Assembly (NCBI GenBank): GCA_038098605.1
Contig: JAZDUA010000161.1
Location: 2,480,001-2,544,000 of the forward strand
DNA length: 64,000 nucleotides
Reading direction: 5' to 3'
From: Gryllus longicercus
Taxonomy: Eukaryota > Arthropoda > Insecta > Orthoptera > Gryllidae
Shown: positions 12,002 through 25,079 of the stretch, in pieces
How positions within the stretch are numbered: position 1 is the first letter of the stretch
Layout: each line of letters opens with the position of its first letter
The notes under the pieces: model-generated
What the model was told of the DNA's origin: nothing
Database searches by the model: none
The model's input: the letters and a program-made list of their open reading frames with translations, nothing else
Program-made: the position numbers and the translations under genes

Positions 12002-12118
12002 ACTTTTAGTTAAAGACAACCGTTTTGTTTTTAATTCTACCAATTATATTATTTTTCAATAAAAATGTAAATAGTAACCGTATTGTTCTAGTTTTAATTG
12101 CAAATAGATTTGTGTTAT

Positions 12119-12151
12119 ATAACAGGTATAGAGCAGTTCTATACCTGTTAT
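12119..12151. repeat. Perfect 14-bp inverted repeat
   Basis: The arms ataacaggtataga and tctatacctgttat flank the 5-nt loop gcagt. The setting is very AT-rich, so cruciform or hairpin formation is plausible. It may be the core of a small palindromic element; no function is assigned. Confidence 0.8.
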
Positions 12152-12316
12152 GTCAATATAAATGGCATATGTGTAAGAATTTTTGTAATAAATGTGATTA
12201 TTATATCGTAAACCATATTCAGAAGATTTTTTATTTGTAACCTGTACAATACACAATAATGATGATTGTTTTCGCCGAAACGTTCTTAGAATTACTGTAT
12301 ATTTTAGTATTTTAAA

Positions 12317-12523
12317 TTGAAATACCACCTAAACAAGGGGGCGGCTGTCACTCACTCTACGCCATTTGGACTCCATTGCAGCATTTGTGAGGCGCCGCCC
12401 ACATTAGTAGAGCTTTTGCTAGAAGAGAAATGCAAAGTAAAAATGCCTGATTTATATAGAGTGACTTATGACCGATCATCAGCTGGACGTGGTTATCCAA
12501 TCAAGAGGTTCGTTACGACTTAA
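12317..12523 (+). pseudogene. Ankyrin-repeat-like coding fragment
   Basis: The frame reads STPFGLHCSICEAPPTLVEL and LLEEKCKVKMPDLYRVTYD. This follows the ankyrin consensus (TPLHxAxxxxxxxLVxLLLExGAxVNxxDxxxxTP), with one codon lost in TPxxLH. Only about one repeat is visible and the frame ends at 12523. It could be a gene fragment carried by a transposon or a decayed pseudogene. No neighbouring exon was identified. Confidence 0.4.
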
Positions 12524-14585
12524 ACGTTTGGTTTAGAAACTCCCGAGATGATCACCATGTCAGAGCTGATGATGAGACACAAGTCAATCTGTTTATTTCG
12601 GAAAGTAGAACTTAATCATTGTCGTCAAGAGAAAATAACGTCTCTTCATGTTACTGATTGTCGCACAATCGAAAACACTCGCCGAAAGAGGAAATAGTTG
12701 GAAATGAAAACCACTATCAATATCTAAATGCTTTAATGGAACATATAGAATGCTTTAATGGAACATGTATCTTCTGTCTCCATTTTTGGTTTTATATGTG
12801 TTGCAAGATAGTAATATAATAGGCCAAGAAATCCGATTGCATCGTGTGAAATATACACATTTATATCTTAAAAGAAAAGTATAGTTACCTAGAATGACTT
12901 AGAATATAGTTTACTATAAAAACACTTGCTTATCATAGAAATGCAATTATAACCCCCGCAGATAATTTTTCTTGTGACAATGTATCATCAACATATACAT
13001 AGCTAGCAAATCCTAAACGAGTATGTTCGGGCCCGCAATAAGGTCCGCCGGGGTAAAAAGGGGCCCGTTTTTAGGTGATTTTTTTATTTTATTTTAAGAA
13101 CTAACACTACTTGTGTTGGCTGTACACATTTATAAAGGGAGCCCGGATAAAAGTTTGTATTGCATGCTGATGCCAACGCAGTAGAATGCACTCTCCGAAA
13201 TTGTGTTACGTCTGTCACATTCACGACTTTGAAACTATTTTTTTAGTTTTTTACTCGTAAATTCTGAAAACTTTGAAATAATTTAGTATTAAAAATATTT
13301 GTGTACATAGTTTTAAATCGAAATTACTCTAAGGTACTACGAAAAATCAATGTTTACAGTACATATTATACTTTTCATACTTTAATTTACAATTTACCTC
13401 TTGAACATTCAATAAACGGACTCTTGGACAATATATATTTTTTCTAATTCATATTTTATAGGTAATGAATCGCGCAATCCAGAACAGCTGATGTGTTCGG
13501 CGAATGTTCGCTCCCCTTGATGTGTCCTAAGGACCGACACGCGGTGGGTATGGTGAACACCGAATGTTCGGCGCTCGGCGAATCGCAAGCAACCCGTCCA
13601 CACCACTCGGGATTCGGCGAGCGGTGGCTCGGGATTTGCCGCATGCTGCATATGTGTAACCGCCTTGAGAAGTAGCTTCAAAAATTTTCAAATTTAGATT
13701 GAGTGTTAATGTACCTGTTCTCTTTCGCCGTGAATATCCCTTGTAAATGAATCGTCTTCGACGTCGCGAGATAGGTGAACGAAGGCCAAGAATGTGTGGC
13801 GAGGCCGAGGACTTTCTGTTTTGTAGTTCAAATGAGAGTAGTGCATTTTAATTCATTAATTAAAAATAATTTTGGCATAAAATTTTGGATAGACTCAAGG
13901 ATAATTTATGGTAATCGCGAAGACTGCAGCCTTTGTATGAAATTCGATACGTCTAACAAAGCGTCAACTCGCCCTAAAAGTTTGAGGTTATGAAAACTAC
14001 TCCTTAGCACTTGTGAGTTCATGTTGTTGTTCGCTATATTATTGCCGTAGTGAACCGATTCCTTCTTATTCTTTACCATCAGGCTATTTATTGTAATCTT
14101 TCATGAACGTTTCACTACATATTGAAATGTTATGAATTAACTATCAGTTAGGGAATATCAGTTAATAAATGATGAGTTTTGTGCTCTTACATCTTGTCCC
14201 ATTGAAATTCATATTATTATTGTGTAGGGTGCAGAACAAATTTTCTACCTGAGTGTGATGCCCGAATCATATGAATGCATATCTGATATAAAATTATTCC
14301 AAGTATTTGTTATATGACTGGACAATTTTTTCTCTAATAAATTTGCCCTTATTTAACATTTCATTCAATGGAAGTTGAAGCCTTCTTTGAAACTTAAATC
14401 AACTCTTCAATTTTTCTATGTGATGTTCTCACACGAAACAGAAAATTTATCTTCTTAAATGTAATGATGTTAGTGGAAAAATGGCATATTTATACTTTCA
14501 GAGTATTTTTGCTTAATGTAATGAACAAAAGAAAACAATCGAATTTATGTAATGAAGAATTATTTTACACTTCTCTTCTTTCTAG
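12524..14585. other. Intergenic stretch upstream of exon A
   Basis: No convincing gene. Positions 13490-13640 form a GC-richer patch with repeated cggcgaatgttcg-like words (13498, 13559, and a diverged one at 13611), possibly the end of a DNA transposon. An ATG-led frame upstream of exon A (from 14464) runs across the acceptor but is probably intronic. Confidence 0.5.
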
Positions 14586-15777
14586 GTATGGTATTGACAT
14601 GTACACTACACAACATGGTGTTTCAAGAGGACCCGAAAGTAAAATGAAGACAACAGATAATTCAAATGATAAGAAGCCATCCAAAAGACCTTATGTCAAG
14701 TCTGGTAAATATTCCAAAAAGAAACCTGTGGAAGTAGTATCAAATGTGGACAAGCCTCATACTAGAGAAAAAAATCACAAGGAGTTAGAAGCAAATTCTT
14801 GGAACTTTAATTTGGAAAAGGAAGTGAAAAAAGAAAGTGTTGAGACATATACATGTGGTGAATGTAGTGTGACATTTGAAACATTTGATGAACTGGATAA
14901 GCATATGAAAGAGCATGGAAAAGATGTTCTGAAATGTAATGTTTGTGAAAAAAAATTCTCTACCAAAAAACATCTAAATAGACACTTGGCTGTTCATACT
15001 GTAGATAGGCCATACTCATGTGATATATGCAATAAAACCTTTAAGCGACCATATGACATAACAGTTCACAAAAAAAAGCATTCAGGAGAAAATAAGTTGG
15101 AATGTGATGTATGTGGTTATTCCACAATTTACAGGTCAGCCTTAGACACTCATAGAAAGAGACATTTTGAAGAATTCAAATATAGATGTGAGACTTGTGG
15201 TAAGGGATTTTTTGTTCTATCATGGTTGGAAGAACATAGAAACTTCCACACTGGTGAAAAACCTTTTCAATGTGATGTATGTGGTAAAGCATTTCCTTAT
15301 ACAAGGTACCTTGCTGCACATAAGAAAGCAAATCATCCAGATGCCCAACATCCACCAAAAGTCAATCAATGTGAGACATGTGGGAAAATATTTGCTCACA
15401 AGAAGTCCCTATCTTTGCACATGAAATCCCACACAGGAGAAAATGTGTGCCTCTGTGACATATGTGGCAAGGCACTCACTAACAAGGAACACCTAAAATT
15501 CCATAGGCGAATCCACACTGGAGAAAAACCGAATGTGTGCAATGTCTGTGGCAAGGCATTCAGTAAGCGATGCAATCTGAAGCTTCATGAGCGCGTGCAT
15601 ACTGGAGAACGCCCGTATACATGTGACACTTGTGGCAAATCATTCACCCAGCGCTCAACGCTTGTCATTCACCAACGATACCATACAGGCCAGCGACCGT
15701 ATGTGTGCCATCTATGTGATAAGGGATTTGTTTGTAAAGCACTTCTTAATGTACATTTTAAGACCAAATGCATTTGA
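14586..15777 (+). CDS. Zinc-finger terminal exon A (11 C2H2 fingers)
   Basis: Terminal coding exon of a C2H2 zinc-finger protein, presumably a nuclear DNA-binding factor. The acceptor cttctttctag precedes base 14586, which completes a split codon (phase 2), followed by YGIDMYTTQHG. A basic, Lys/Ser-rich linker of about 90 residues leads to eleven fingers, YTCGEC to YVCHLC. Linkers are TGEKP-like after fingers 5, 8, 9 and 10. The gap between fingers 6 and 7 is long. Finger 4 is a degenerate CGYST type. The last finger ends HFKTKC, so its final ligand would be Cys rather than His. The in-frame ATG at 14464 lies in the putative intron; the internal ATG at 14599 could serve only if the exon were autonomous. 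Exons B, C and D share this architecture. Confidence 0.88.
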
Positions 15778-16478
15778 AGAATGAAAGCAAAAATCTTCTA
15801 AATTAATTCTGTGTGAAGTGAGTTTTGAAGATTCATGTCCAAAACCCTCCATGCTGCACCCTCAATATTCAAAGCACTCTTTGTATTCTATTACGTTTTT
15901 GAATATCATGAAATTATAAAATATTATGCGTTACTTTTAGATTTTCGTGAACTTTAATTGCAACCTGGGTTCTCTTTAAAGTTCTTTTTGTTATTTTAAA
16001 ACATGAAAATTTGAAATGTTGCATATTTATTATGATGATTTATTGTCTCTTGTGAGTCCCCTTCATATTTCTTTTCTTTGGTAGGTATTTCACAGTCAGT
16101 TTTTTTCATTAAATTTGAAATTGAGAAGATGTAGTAGTGCCTGAACCAGCCAATTTATAAATCCAGTTTAAACATAAAAATAACAGGCCTACTTTTTTCC
16201 ACTCTTCTTGAAGTTTGAGTTAATGTATATACTTTTCTATACTCCATAGCTTCTTAAACATTATTTTCGCATTAGATTTCTGGAATTTTTTATTTTTTGT
16301 ATTTTTAATGTAAATTTTGTGGTGTTTGTTGATACTTGTTTAAATACTTAAACGTATTTGTGACTATTGTTTTGTTATTCTTGTGAAGGCAGAAAAATAC
16401 TGCAATAATCTCATGTAAATCTGTTTCCAGAAGTCATTGATTGATACTATTTGTAGGAATATTAACAATAGCATGATC
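15778..16478 (+). other. Probable 3' UTR of exon A
   Basis: An AT-rich region between the stop codon and the first good AATAAA. It has no ORF or repeat that I can recognise. The transcript end is inferred. Confidence 0.5.
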
Positions 16479-16484
16479 AATAAA
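16479..16484 (+). promoter_or_regulatory. Candidate poly(A) signal, exon A
   Basis: An AATAAA hexamer in gatcaataaaacacattatt, about 700 nt after the stop codon and followed by T-rich DNA. Confidence 0.5.
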
Positions 16485-16874
16485 ACACATTATTCTAAAA
16501 TTTTGTAATTTCTTTTGAACCTCTTCCTGTTGACTCTTGTCTGAGGCACATTCTAGTGAGAAATTTAAAATGTGGAACTAATATTTAAATACCATGATTA
16601 GGGATATTTATTACGATGTAACAACATTCACTAAAATGATTAGATGTAACATAATTTTGTCTTTTTTGTGATTTTGATATCATACGGCACACATTTTGTG
16701 TCCTTAAAAAAAATTCTGCTGACATTAACGAAAACCCAATAACAAATAGTGTTAAGGGGAGCCGGAGGGGGTCCAACCCTAAAAAAAATTCGATTTTCGT
16801 TTTGTTGATTTAAAAATTAATTTTGTTTTTGCTATTTTTTATTAATTATTAATATTTGGAGTAATCCTCCGCTA

Positions 16875-17125
16875 ATTTATTTGTCTGCTGTCCAGTCACG
16901 TCGAAGACAGAGGACCGCCAGGTAATATCTCAGCGTACGTGCCTCTCTCTTACGAGCTCCTGCGTTACTACCCAGCTGCTAGAATTGGGAAGGAATAAGG
17001 GAAGTGGTAGGGTAAACAGCCAAACTCGTTTTGTCGGAACAAATTTCCCATGAGATTGCCCGGGAATCGAACTCTGACCTCCTTGGTGAAAGGCGAGCGG
17101 CTTCGCTCTGAGCGAGCACTTTAAA
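16875..17125 (-). mobile_element. tRNA-derived SINE
   Basis: On the minus strand, gctcagagcgaagccgctcg (D-arm/box-A-like) is followed by a box B, gagttcgattcccggg. A unique body (gggaaatttgttccgac, then ctaccacttccctta) ends near cgacgtgactggacagc. The layout is that of a Pol III SINE. The exact ends and any target duplication are uncertain. Confidence 0.5.
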
Positions 17126-18983
17126 TTCAAAATGTAATTTAAATTTGTGGTTTTCGCGATCTAGAAATTGAGATATATATTTATTTTTATAAATGCGTGC
17201 ACCAGTTGTGGGCGTGGTTCGTCAGTTTGACTTTCGATATCTGTATTATCTTGGTGATGGTGTCTCTAAAGGGTTAAAGTGTATGCGGAATTGAAACCAT
17301 ATTGTACAAATGTTAGTGTACAAACATTTGAATGCATATTCGAAAGCGAATAGGTGAAAATTGAAATAAACACTTGGTATTCATAGCTTTTTCCAATCGC
17401 CGCACTCCGCGTAGTCAGTGTACATTCAGGGCAGCTTTCGTGTTCCATTTAACCGCTAGAGCGCACAAGGGCAAAGAATGATGCGCATGTTCCATTCGCA
17501 CAATGATACAGAACCAATGCGCACTCGGGGCGCCCTAACCTGCACTGAGGCGCTCGTGAGTTGCCATTGCAGCAGGCCCTTTTGAGGTTGTAAGATATAC
17601 AGGTGTGTTAACTAACCGCCTTTTGGGCAAATTTTCTGAAGCCAGTTTGAGGTTAGTTCCTCGCTTGTCCGTTCGGTGCGCACTGTTTGGGTATTTATGA
17701 TGGCGTCTCGATGCATTCAGTATTTTCTAGTGTTTTCTTTGCAAGAAAGGGATATTGGTCTCTGAATACGCATAGTAATCGGGGAGTCGCAACGGTAAAT
17801 GTTTTGGACTGTTTTAAGACGTTTTATAAGGTCTCACAGAGGTGTTAAATTTAATGTGTTCTAACGAGAGCCATGCATATTTTCAACTATATGAATCATG
17901 TAATACCAGAGAATGGAAATTTCTATTAAAAGAACAGTATATGACGTTATATCAACAAAAAACCAATAGGGATTACATTTACGAAAATCACTTCAGCAAA
18001 GAGGTTTGTTCTTCGTAACTATATGTACATCACTGTCCCCACTGAAAAACAATTTCAATGTCAATTATAATTTTCTAGTATTACTCGCGCAACTTGCGGG
18101 TAGAATGGGAGTATTAGTTACGTTATCCGCCATTAGATTTTATGAAGCAATGCTAATCTCTGGAGAATCAGTGATGCCTTCGCAACTCTCTCATTAATTT
18201 GCGTTCTAACTTTCTCAGGAGTTTGAGATACCTCCTGTGATGGATCTTCACCTGCTTCGGTAATTTTTTTTTTTTACATTTTTTGGAGAAAACCACGGCA
18301 GAAGTTTGCTTCAACAGAAAATAGTTTCTATTTCGCGCCAGTAAAGATGTGTTTGGAATGTTGTCATCAGTGCTCGCTGCGAGCTTTTGCCTTCATCTGT
18401 TTCTTGTGCCAGAGAGGAGGATGCAAGTTCAAGAAACGTCACGCGAGTAATATAAATATTTTTTTGCATTTTGTTTACATATTATCTTTTTGCAATTTAT
18501 TTTTTACATTTTGCAATTAATAAATTATACGAACTAAAATCATAGATATACAGTCTACATTAAGAATAAACACTACACATCTTTGGGGTCATTACATAAA
18601 AATAACAAAATCAAGATCTGGTCTGATTCCGATAAAGAAATTCTTCACCAACAGCAAAATGTGGAACCAGCTAGGAAATTATCTCTTTGCAAACAACACA
18701 AGAATTCTAAACCAAGTATGATGACATAGCACTTATTCCAATGAACTTCAGCACAAGATACCTTTTTCCTTTTATAGTATGTAGAGCAGCCCCACCAATA
18801 CATAATTCCAGCTTGAATTACATTCTCAACATCAAACAATCTATGAAAAAGTGTACTACTAAATGATAAATTCTCATTGTCAAATAAAATATTTAAATTT
18901 TAATCTTTATATAGAATGACCTATAAATTAAAAAATATATATTATAATTCAACTCAATTCTTTATTTCAATATTAATAATATT

Positions 18984-18984
<1 letters not shown>
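17126..18984. other. Intergenic stretch, no gene seen
   Basis: Two TTAA-bounded ends face each other: tctctaaagggttaa ending near 17277 and ttaaccgctagagcgcac starting near 17448. They could be piggyBac-like termini, but no transposase accompanies them. The GC-richer 17400-17700 stretch shows no domain. The ORFs at 18006 and 18645 carry no signature. Confidence 0.4.

Positions 18985-19062
<78 letters not shown>
18985..19062. repeat. (AT)n microsatellite
   Basis: About 75 bp of uninterrupted alternating AT. The Ile-Tyr run in the overlapping frame is an artefact of this tract. Confidence 0.95.
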
Positions 19063-19065
<3 letters not shown>

Positions 19066-19559
19066 CGAATTGATGTAAAATTATTGGATAATACGTACTA
19101 CATTGGTTGTTAAGATTTCACAATATAGATTGTGTATGATTTTACAGTGCTTCTGTATTTATTTTATAATTACACCGTGGTGCAGCTCATTTCAGTGGAC
19201 CCTTTTGAAATTAGGTACGGAATTTATGAATGTTGATTTGGATTTGTGGTGAAAATGTGAATGTAGTTGAGGATCTTCTGTCTCGCAGAGACACTTCGAA
19301 TGATGAAGTATATCATGTTTTACAAGAAATGTCTTAAAATAATTTTTGTGACTTAGGCGAAGTTGGGAAAATCAGTTTGTGTATTCCTAAAATTCAACCT
19401 TAAACACCTTTGTGTTAACAAATCCAGTGCTATTTAGTAACCAAAGTGTTGGTAACGTCTGAATTTCGAAACGCTAATAATATAAAAAATAAAAATAGTG
19501 ATTAATGCTCTTACAAAATCATTCAAATACATGTACCAAGAAATGTTTCTCGCACACTT

Positions 19560-19812
19560 TTACATACGCCATAGATCATTCAGAAACGTTATTGAAAACC
19601 ATTTGAAGCAACTTTAATAACAAATTAGAATGCGTCGCTTCTGTGGTGTAGTGGCAAGAGTGTCGGCCTGTTCATTCTGAGGATCCGAATTCGAGTCTCG
19701 TATCGGAAAAATAATTAACTGCTTGAAAACATGTTTGCTGTTTTATGTAGTAGTGTAATGATGCGGAGCATTTAGAAACAACTCGAGAAAGTATGTGCTT
19801 TGGCAGCTCCAC
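19560..19812 (+). repeat. tRNA-like module plus family R right end
   Basis: A tRNA-like head at about 19636-19708 has tgtggtgtagtggcaagagt as box A and gaattcgagtctcgta as box B. It is followed by ataattaactgcttgaaaac and then the right-end sequence ctcgagaaagtatgtgcttt and ggcagctccactag. This repeats the module order seen inside 3438-4361. Upstream, 'cattcagaaacgttattgaa' matches the body of those modules. Confidence 0.5.
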
Positions 19813-22740
19813 TAGTTTTTTTTATTATGTCATTGTTGCAGTAATCCTCTTTCTAAGTATTGTTAAGTGTTGCGAAAAATATAAAGGTAATGTTCTTCAC
19901 GATATCATAAATTAATAGATTCTTGTCGGGATTGAAGGCTAGCTTTTATTGAGAATATAAGTTCCCCTCCCCCCTCCTACTCCATCGCAAGGTCCCTTTC
20001 CATAAGGCGTTGCGAAGCGAAGAACTACAATTCATCACTCGCGTTGAAGACATCTCTTTGAAAGCATAAACTCGCATTGCTTTGTAACACTAGGCAGTGA
20101 CGCTATCCGAAAAATATATTTGTTAACTCTGTCATAATCTTACTTGAGAAGTGTCATGAGTTTATATTGAAAAAGGGTGAATTTAATTCGTTTCGTGTTT
20201 CAGGCATCCAGATTTATTTATTTTTTATTTCTAAATTCTTTGCTTTTTCTGAAGTATATCACAAAAGGATGCAGAGTAGCTAAGACGTTAATTCTCATCA
20301 GTCTCTGAATTACATCTTCAAACAAGAAAGAATATTTTTTTTAAACATCTCACGGGACAAAAAATACTCCTGGCATCAAATTTTATTTTTGTTTCGTGAA
20401 GAGAGCAGAAGACGGCGAACGATGGGTGAAGGCAGCAGAAGAAACAGAAGACGAACTTATTCGGTCAGTTTCTTTATTATCAGGTAATACGCGGGCATGC
20501 CCTACCAGGACCAGCTGTGAGCTTTTTTTCATCATTGTCACTGCTCGACATATTTGCGGCATTAACAAGTGTGGTCGATTTTCACTTTCGTGAACAAACT
20601 TCACTTGACTTGTCACTTCAAGCATTCAATGCTGTATAAACTTCACTTGACTTGTCACGAGATAGAATTTTGAAAAGTTTTTTCCGATGCGTATAACTTT
20701 TTATACGACTAGCTGACGGAATTGTTACTTCTCAAGAATGCTGGTTGCAACGACCTAAACGTACAGTTCTTCTGCAATTATAGAATTTCAAATTAAGAAA
20801 ATGCAAATAATAATAGTAATGATATGTAGTGGTAAGGCTATCTGTGGTTACTAACTTCACAGAACAACGCACATGGATTCCTCTGCTTACACAACTAACT
20901 TAGTATATCTGAGAAAGATGGCTGCTCTGTTTCAGGCAAACCGTAGCAATGTCAGTTGTTTGTAAATAAATCGAATAGTCTCATTTCGTCGGAAGACGTC
21001 CTCTTGAGGACGTGTGCCTGTTTAAAGATGCGTTATGTCATTGACGCTCCGTAGTTCAAGCAGCCTTTGGGCAGGCAGCGGGCTGCCTAAGTGCTCCGAT
21101 GAACAATTTGTTTCATGACATTAATTAGTTTCTCACTTTAAAATCTGGCAGATCTATACATTAGTGTACAAATACATGAGTATTATAAATTTTTAAATAA
21201 TATGTTTACAATCATATTGACATCACATTCAAGTACATATTTGAAGTTAAATTCAAGTGTAATGTTTTTGAACGAAACTGTATTTGAGAAAAATGTAAAT
21301 ATAAGCGCGCTCATAATTCTTCGGAAGAAATAATTGTAATATATCTGAAAGGGGTGAGATTAGAAAAAAATGCGTGTCACCTATTTTCAACCCTAGACCT
21401 TATAAAAAAAGTTTCAAGTCGCTAAAAAATAGTAATGGTTTGTGAATGTGCGATGTGTAGTGAAATAACGCAAATGTAGTAACGCGTGACAAATCATTAG
21501 CTGTGAAGCGGTTACCAAATCGGGAGCTTTAAAGTCGTAAAGAAGTCTCTATTGGATAGCCACGTCTATCTGATAATCCGTCATAAGCTACTACATATTT
21601 AAATTGGATAATAATCGGCCACTCGTTTCCTTCAGCAACATCATGTGATCAATCACGATTGAGAGGTCATCACGCATACTTTCAAAGCACTTCTTACCGA
21701 TTGCCAGCAAGCTCATTGTGGATATAAGTTCTTTTATTTACCACGTGATGTCTCTGAAGCAAATGTGCAACTAGTCTTTATCACAGTATACGAATTTATA
21801 ATACATTAGCGCAGCTCAGCCCGTTTTTTGGCTAATTAGGAATGCGCACGCATACAGCTAGCGATTCTGGCGGAGGTCAAGTAAAATTAGGGTTAGCTTC
21901 TACTCAAGTATACGGATTGGTTTATTAAATTGCGTTTATTAACAGCTGGGTACAAACTTGAAAAATATTTCACATTATTTCTTGACCTTGGGGTTATATA
22001 TTCCTAGGATGACAAGGGCAAGTCATTAAGTAAGACTTAAAATTACATAGAACCATCTTTTTAACCTTACATTTGACATGTATCCGAACATATTTGATAT
22101 GCCCTAACTGATTTTTTTCTACTTTTTCAGTCAACACATTAATAACAATCCATGTGTTGAAAGGGACGCACTGTTTTGCAATTAAATTCATCAATACTGA
22201 AGAAAAGAACTCAGAGTTATGTTGCTTTTTACTTGAATAATAAACGTAGAAAGTAAAGACGAAAATTTGTTATTACCTCCTAACAGAAATATATTTACCT
22301 CCTAGATACCCTCATTTACTACTTATATTACTAACATTTCTAGATATTTCCATGAACTACAGAAATACTTGTTCTTCCTTATGATTCCACTATTCATTTT
22401 TAAATGACAATATTCATCAGATTTAAATCTTTATTTCCTTATAAATTGTTCAAAACTTCTACTTCACATGTTATGAAACGTGTTTATTTGTTAAAATAAT
22501 GTATAAACGTAACTTATAATACTTACAGAATATCAAACAAAAATAAAAACAATGCAATTGATGTCGGAAACAAATTTTCAATAAAGGTTAATTCAGTATT
22601 ATATGTCGCAGTCGCAGTCCATGCGAAAATATAGGATCAGGCAAGTACAACCCTACTCTTTGCAATATTATTTAACTTTACTGGATTTGTATGAGGAACA
22701 GAGGGGGATTTGGAGGAGCAGGGCCCAAGCTTGCTTTTCG
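19813..22740. other. Intergenic stretch, no gene seen
   Basis: A 21-bp direct repeat whose core is acttcacttgacttgtcac occurs at 20596-20616 and 20638-20658. A perfect 8-bp hairpin, acgtcctc-tt-gaggacgt, lies at 20996-21013. The 65-80 codon frames at 20383-20625 have no recognised domain. The rest is AT-rich and unassigned. Confidence 0.5.
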
Positions 22741-23176
22741 CTACTTCAAAAAAGGCGGGGTATACTTTTTTGAAAAATCGAGTAGTTTTTGTGTAATTTG
22801 CGCATGAAATTTATACATTTTTTCTCCGCTCCAAATTTTTTCTTTAAAATTTCTTCACATGTGCAATAAGGAACGGGAATAATTATGGTGCTAGTTCAAT
22901 TTTATGGTATTTCTAGTTTTTTCGAAAATTGCAAAAAAAAAAAATCAAAACTACAAAATTAGAGAGATTTTGACACAACACAGCACAGACAAAGTCTGTT
23001 GCACAAAATTTGCTCTTTAGGAAATACGAACGTACATACACATTTTTTGTTGTTGTAAAAGTTAGTAGTTTTCGTGTAATTTCTGTCTGAAATTAATGAA
23101 ACATGGGCGTCTCGTCGTACCTAACGATAACATCGTAATATTGCGAAAAAGATGTACTGTTTAGCACCACTAGTTT
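22741..23176 (+). repeat. Dispersed repeat family R, 3' fragment
   Basis: Blocks ggaacgggaataattatggt and gctagttcaattttatgg match 3265-3310. It ends with gatgtactgtttagcaccac and tag, the family right end. Confidence 0.6.
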
Positions 23177-24894
23177 TGTATTATTTCTGCATTGAGAGAA
23201 TTGACGGTAATATAATTCATACAAAACAAACAGAACTTGGCTTCGAAAATGCGGCGATCGTCTCCAAGAAATTGCAACTAGCACTATTGTTTCCACACAA
23301 ATAAAAATATTTTATTTCGAAAATTTCACTACCCTGGTATATTTTGTAATAATGAAATACCCTTCCATGCATGCGTTCCTATTCCTCCACTACGCGGGTC
23401 GATAGACGAATATTCACTTGCAACTGATTGGTACAATCATAATTCTACTGATTACAAAACAATATAAATGAAGTTGTTAATTATCTTATACGAATGTTCA
23501 AAACGTCTAAATACTTGTTCATATTTGTAAACATTGAATATTATTCCTGTGATAGTACATGAAATAAAAAACCTAATAAATCATTTTTTGTAAAACGTTT
23601 GTTAATATTCTTTGTTTATCAAATTATTTATGTGTAAATATTTATGATGTGATTATTTTGTATGCAGTAATTATAGAAAAAGTAGGATCGATGAAGGAAA
23701 TTGTCATGTGTACATGACAAAATAGACTGTGATGTATTAAATACACCAGCCAGACACGTAAGATAGCTCCGTAGAGTAATTTGAATGGGACGTGGGTTGC
23801 GGATTCCTCCGTACTATGTTCACGCGAAAAAATATGATCAGAACAAAATAAAATTTATTCACATCAAATGCTCCAACTTCTGCAAAAGAATCTCATACAT
23901 TGGACGTAAATCATGTGCAGGAAGTGCTGGTATCCCTTAGACTGGCAGCAATCGTCATTCTACGTGCACTCGAGCACGCACGAAAATGGTTCAGCTGACG
24001 CACGACACAACTTGATTTTAAAAACACGACTTGACGCGCGGCACAGATTTCAGCTCGTGATAAGAAGACACACATTGTAACATTTTAATGCAAATTACTA
24101 GGTTAATTTCAATCTGTTTTTGGCGATTACCGCACGATTAAGAACACTTTAAAATGACACGCACACTAGTGATGATGCCAAAACTGAATAAAGGAAGACA
24201 GCATTTGCACAAAGGCAATGAAGCTTTACGAGACACCGGAAATACTTTCGTGCGCCCCGGAGAACTCTTCGATTCTAATTAAATACACTGCCTAAAATAG
24301 GTCTTGTGTTTGCACAAAGGCAATAAATCTTTACGTGATGCGTAGGAGATAACGATACCCACAAATGTATGGGTTAACACATGAATGAGATGTGCGCGGT
24401 AAAAAATGTGCCGCCAACCCGGAGATGTTCAGCTTCTTCTGCAACTCAGTAGAATAGGAAATAGCTCCAACGTGATCGCAATGTAGCTTCTAACTGGTAA
24501 CATCCTCAGCGAACATTTACAGTGCAACTGAACAACTCAGTGAGTAGGCATTACAAGCTCACTAACGACCTTGCACAATGCTGAGTTCTTGCACCCTTGT
24601 TGCACCTACCCTACATGATTTACCCTCTGCCACTAAAAAGTCTTCCTTTGATAGAAGAAACGATGGAAAGGGACATCGCCAAGTTAGTCAGGGTTAGCTT
24701 TTCGGCATTGCCCACTCTTTTCCCAGCTGCGATTAATCGGCGCCTGAAAACGACACCTACCAGAATTTCTCGCGGTACTGATCTTTCTCCTGGGGACAAT
24801 TCTCAGTGAAGTGGTCCGTCGCGCTCCCCTAAAATCACTCCGATGTAGCCCTCAGGCCACCTCAGCCCGGAACCATTGTATTCACATGGTAGCC
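23177..24894. other. Intergenic stretch with a short direct repeat
   Basis: A 27-bp imperfect direct repeat (tttgcacaaaggcaat.., then tttacg) occurs at 24204-24230 and 24309-24335, 105 bp apart. The open frame at 24597-24809 has no recognised domain. No gene is called. Confidence 0.5.
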
Positions 24895-24995
24895 CGTAGC
24901 CCCCTTTTCGGTGCTTGTTCGGTTCCATTGTTCTGGGTGTTGGGATCCAATTCCTCAATTACACATACAGGCAGATTGCTCTGAAATCTCACAGT
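24895..24995 (+). repeat. Short dispersed repeat C, copy 1
   Basis: The segment ccattgttctgggtgttggg and aattcctcaattacacatac matches the reverse complements of 27290-27320 and 56895-56945. Three partial copies in this window suggest a SINE-like family. Confidence 0.5.
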
Positions 24996-25079
24996 TACCA
25001 AGCAGGCTAAGAGATTATGGAAGGATTAGAGTATTGATGTGATGCACAGACGACTGGAAATGCCCCCCCCCCACACACA

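Noticed and set aside
14464..14585. ATG-led extension of exon A upstream of 14586
   Set aside because: It crosses a strong acceptor shared with exons B-E and is not similar to anything upstream of the other exons; it is probably intronic.
18916..19113. Ile-Tyr repeat protein
   Set aside because: It is an artefact of the (AT)n microsatellite.
19636..19708. Possible true tRNA gene
   Set aside because: Box A and box B are recognisable, but the arms do not fold cleanly and the same module recurs within repeats, so it is treated as SINE-derived.
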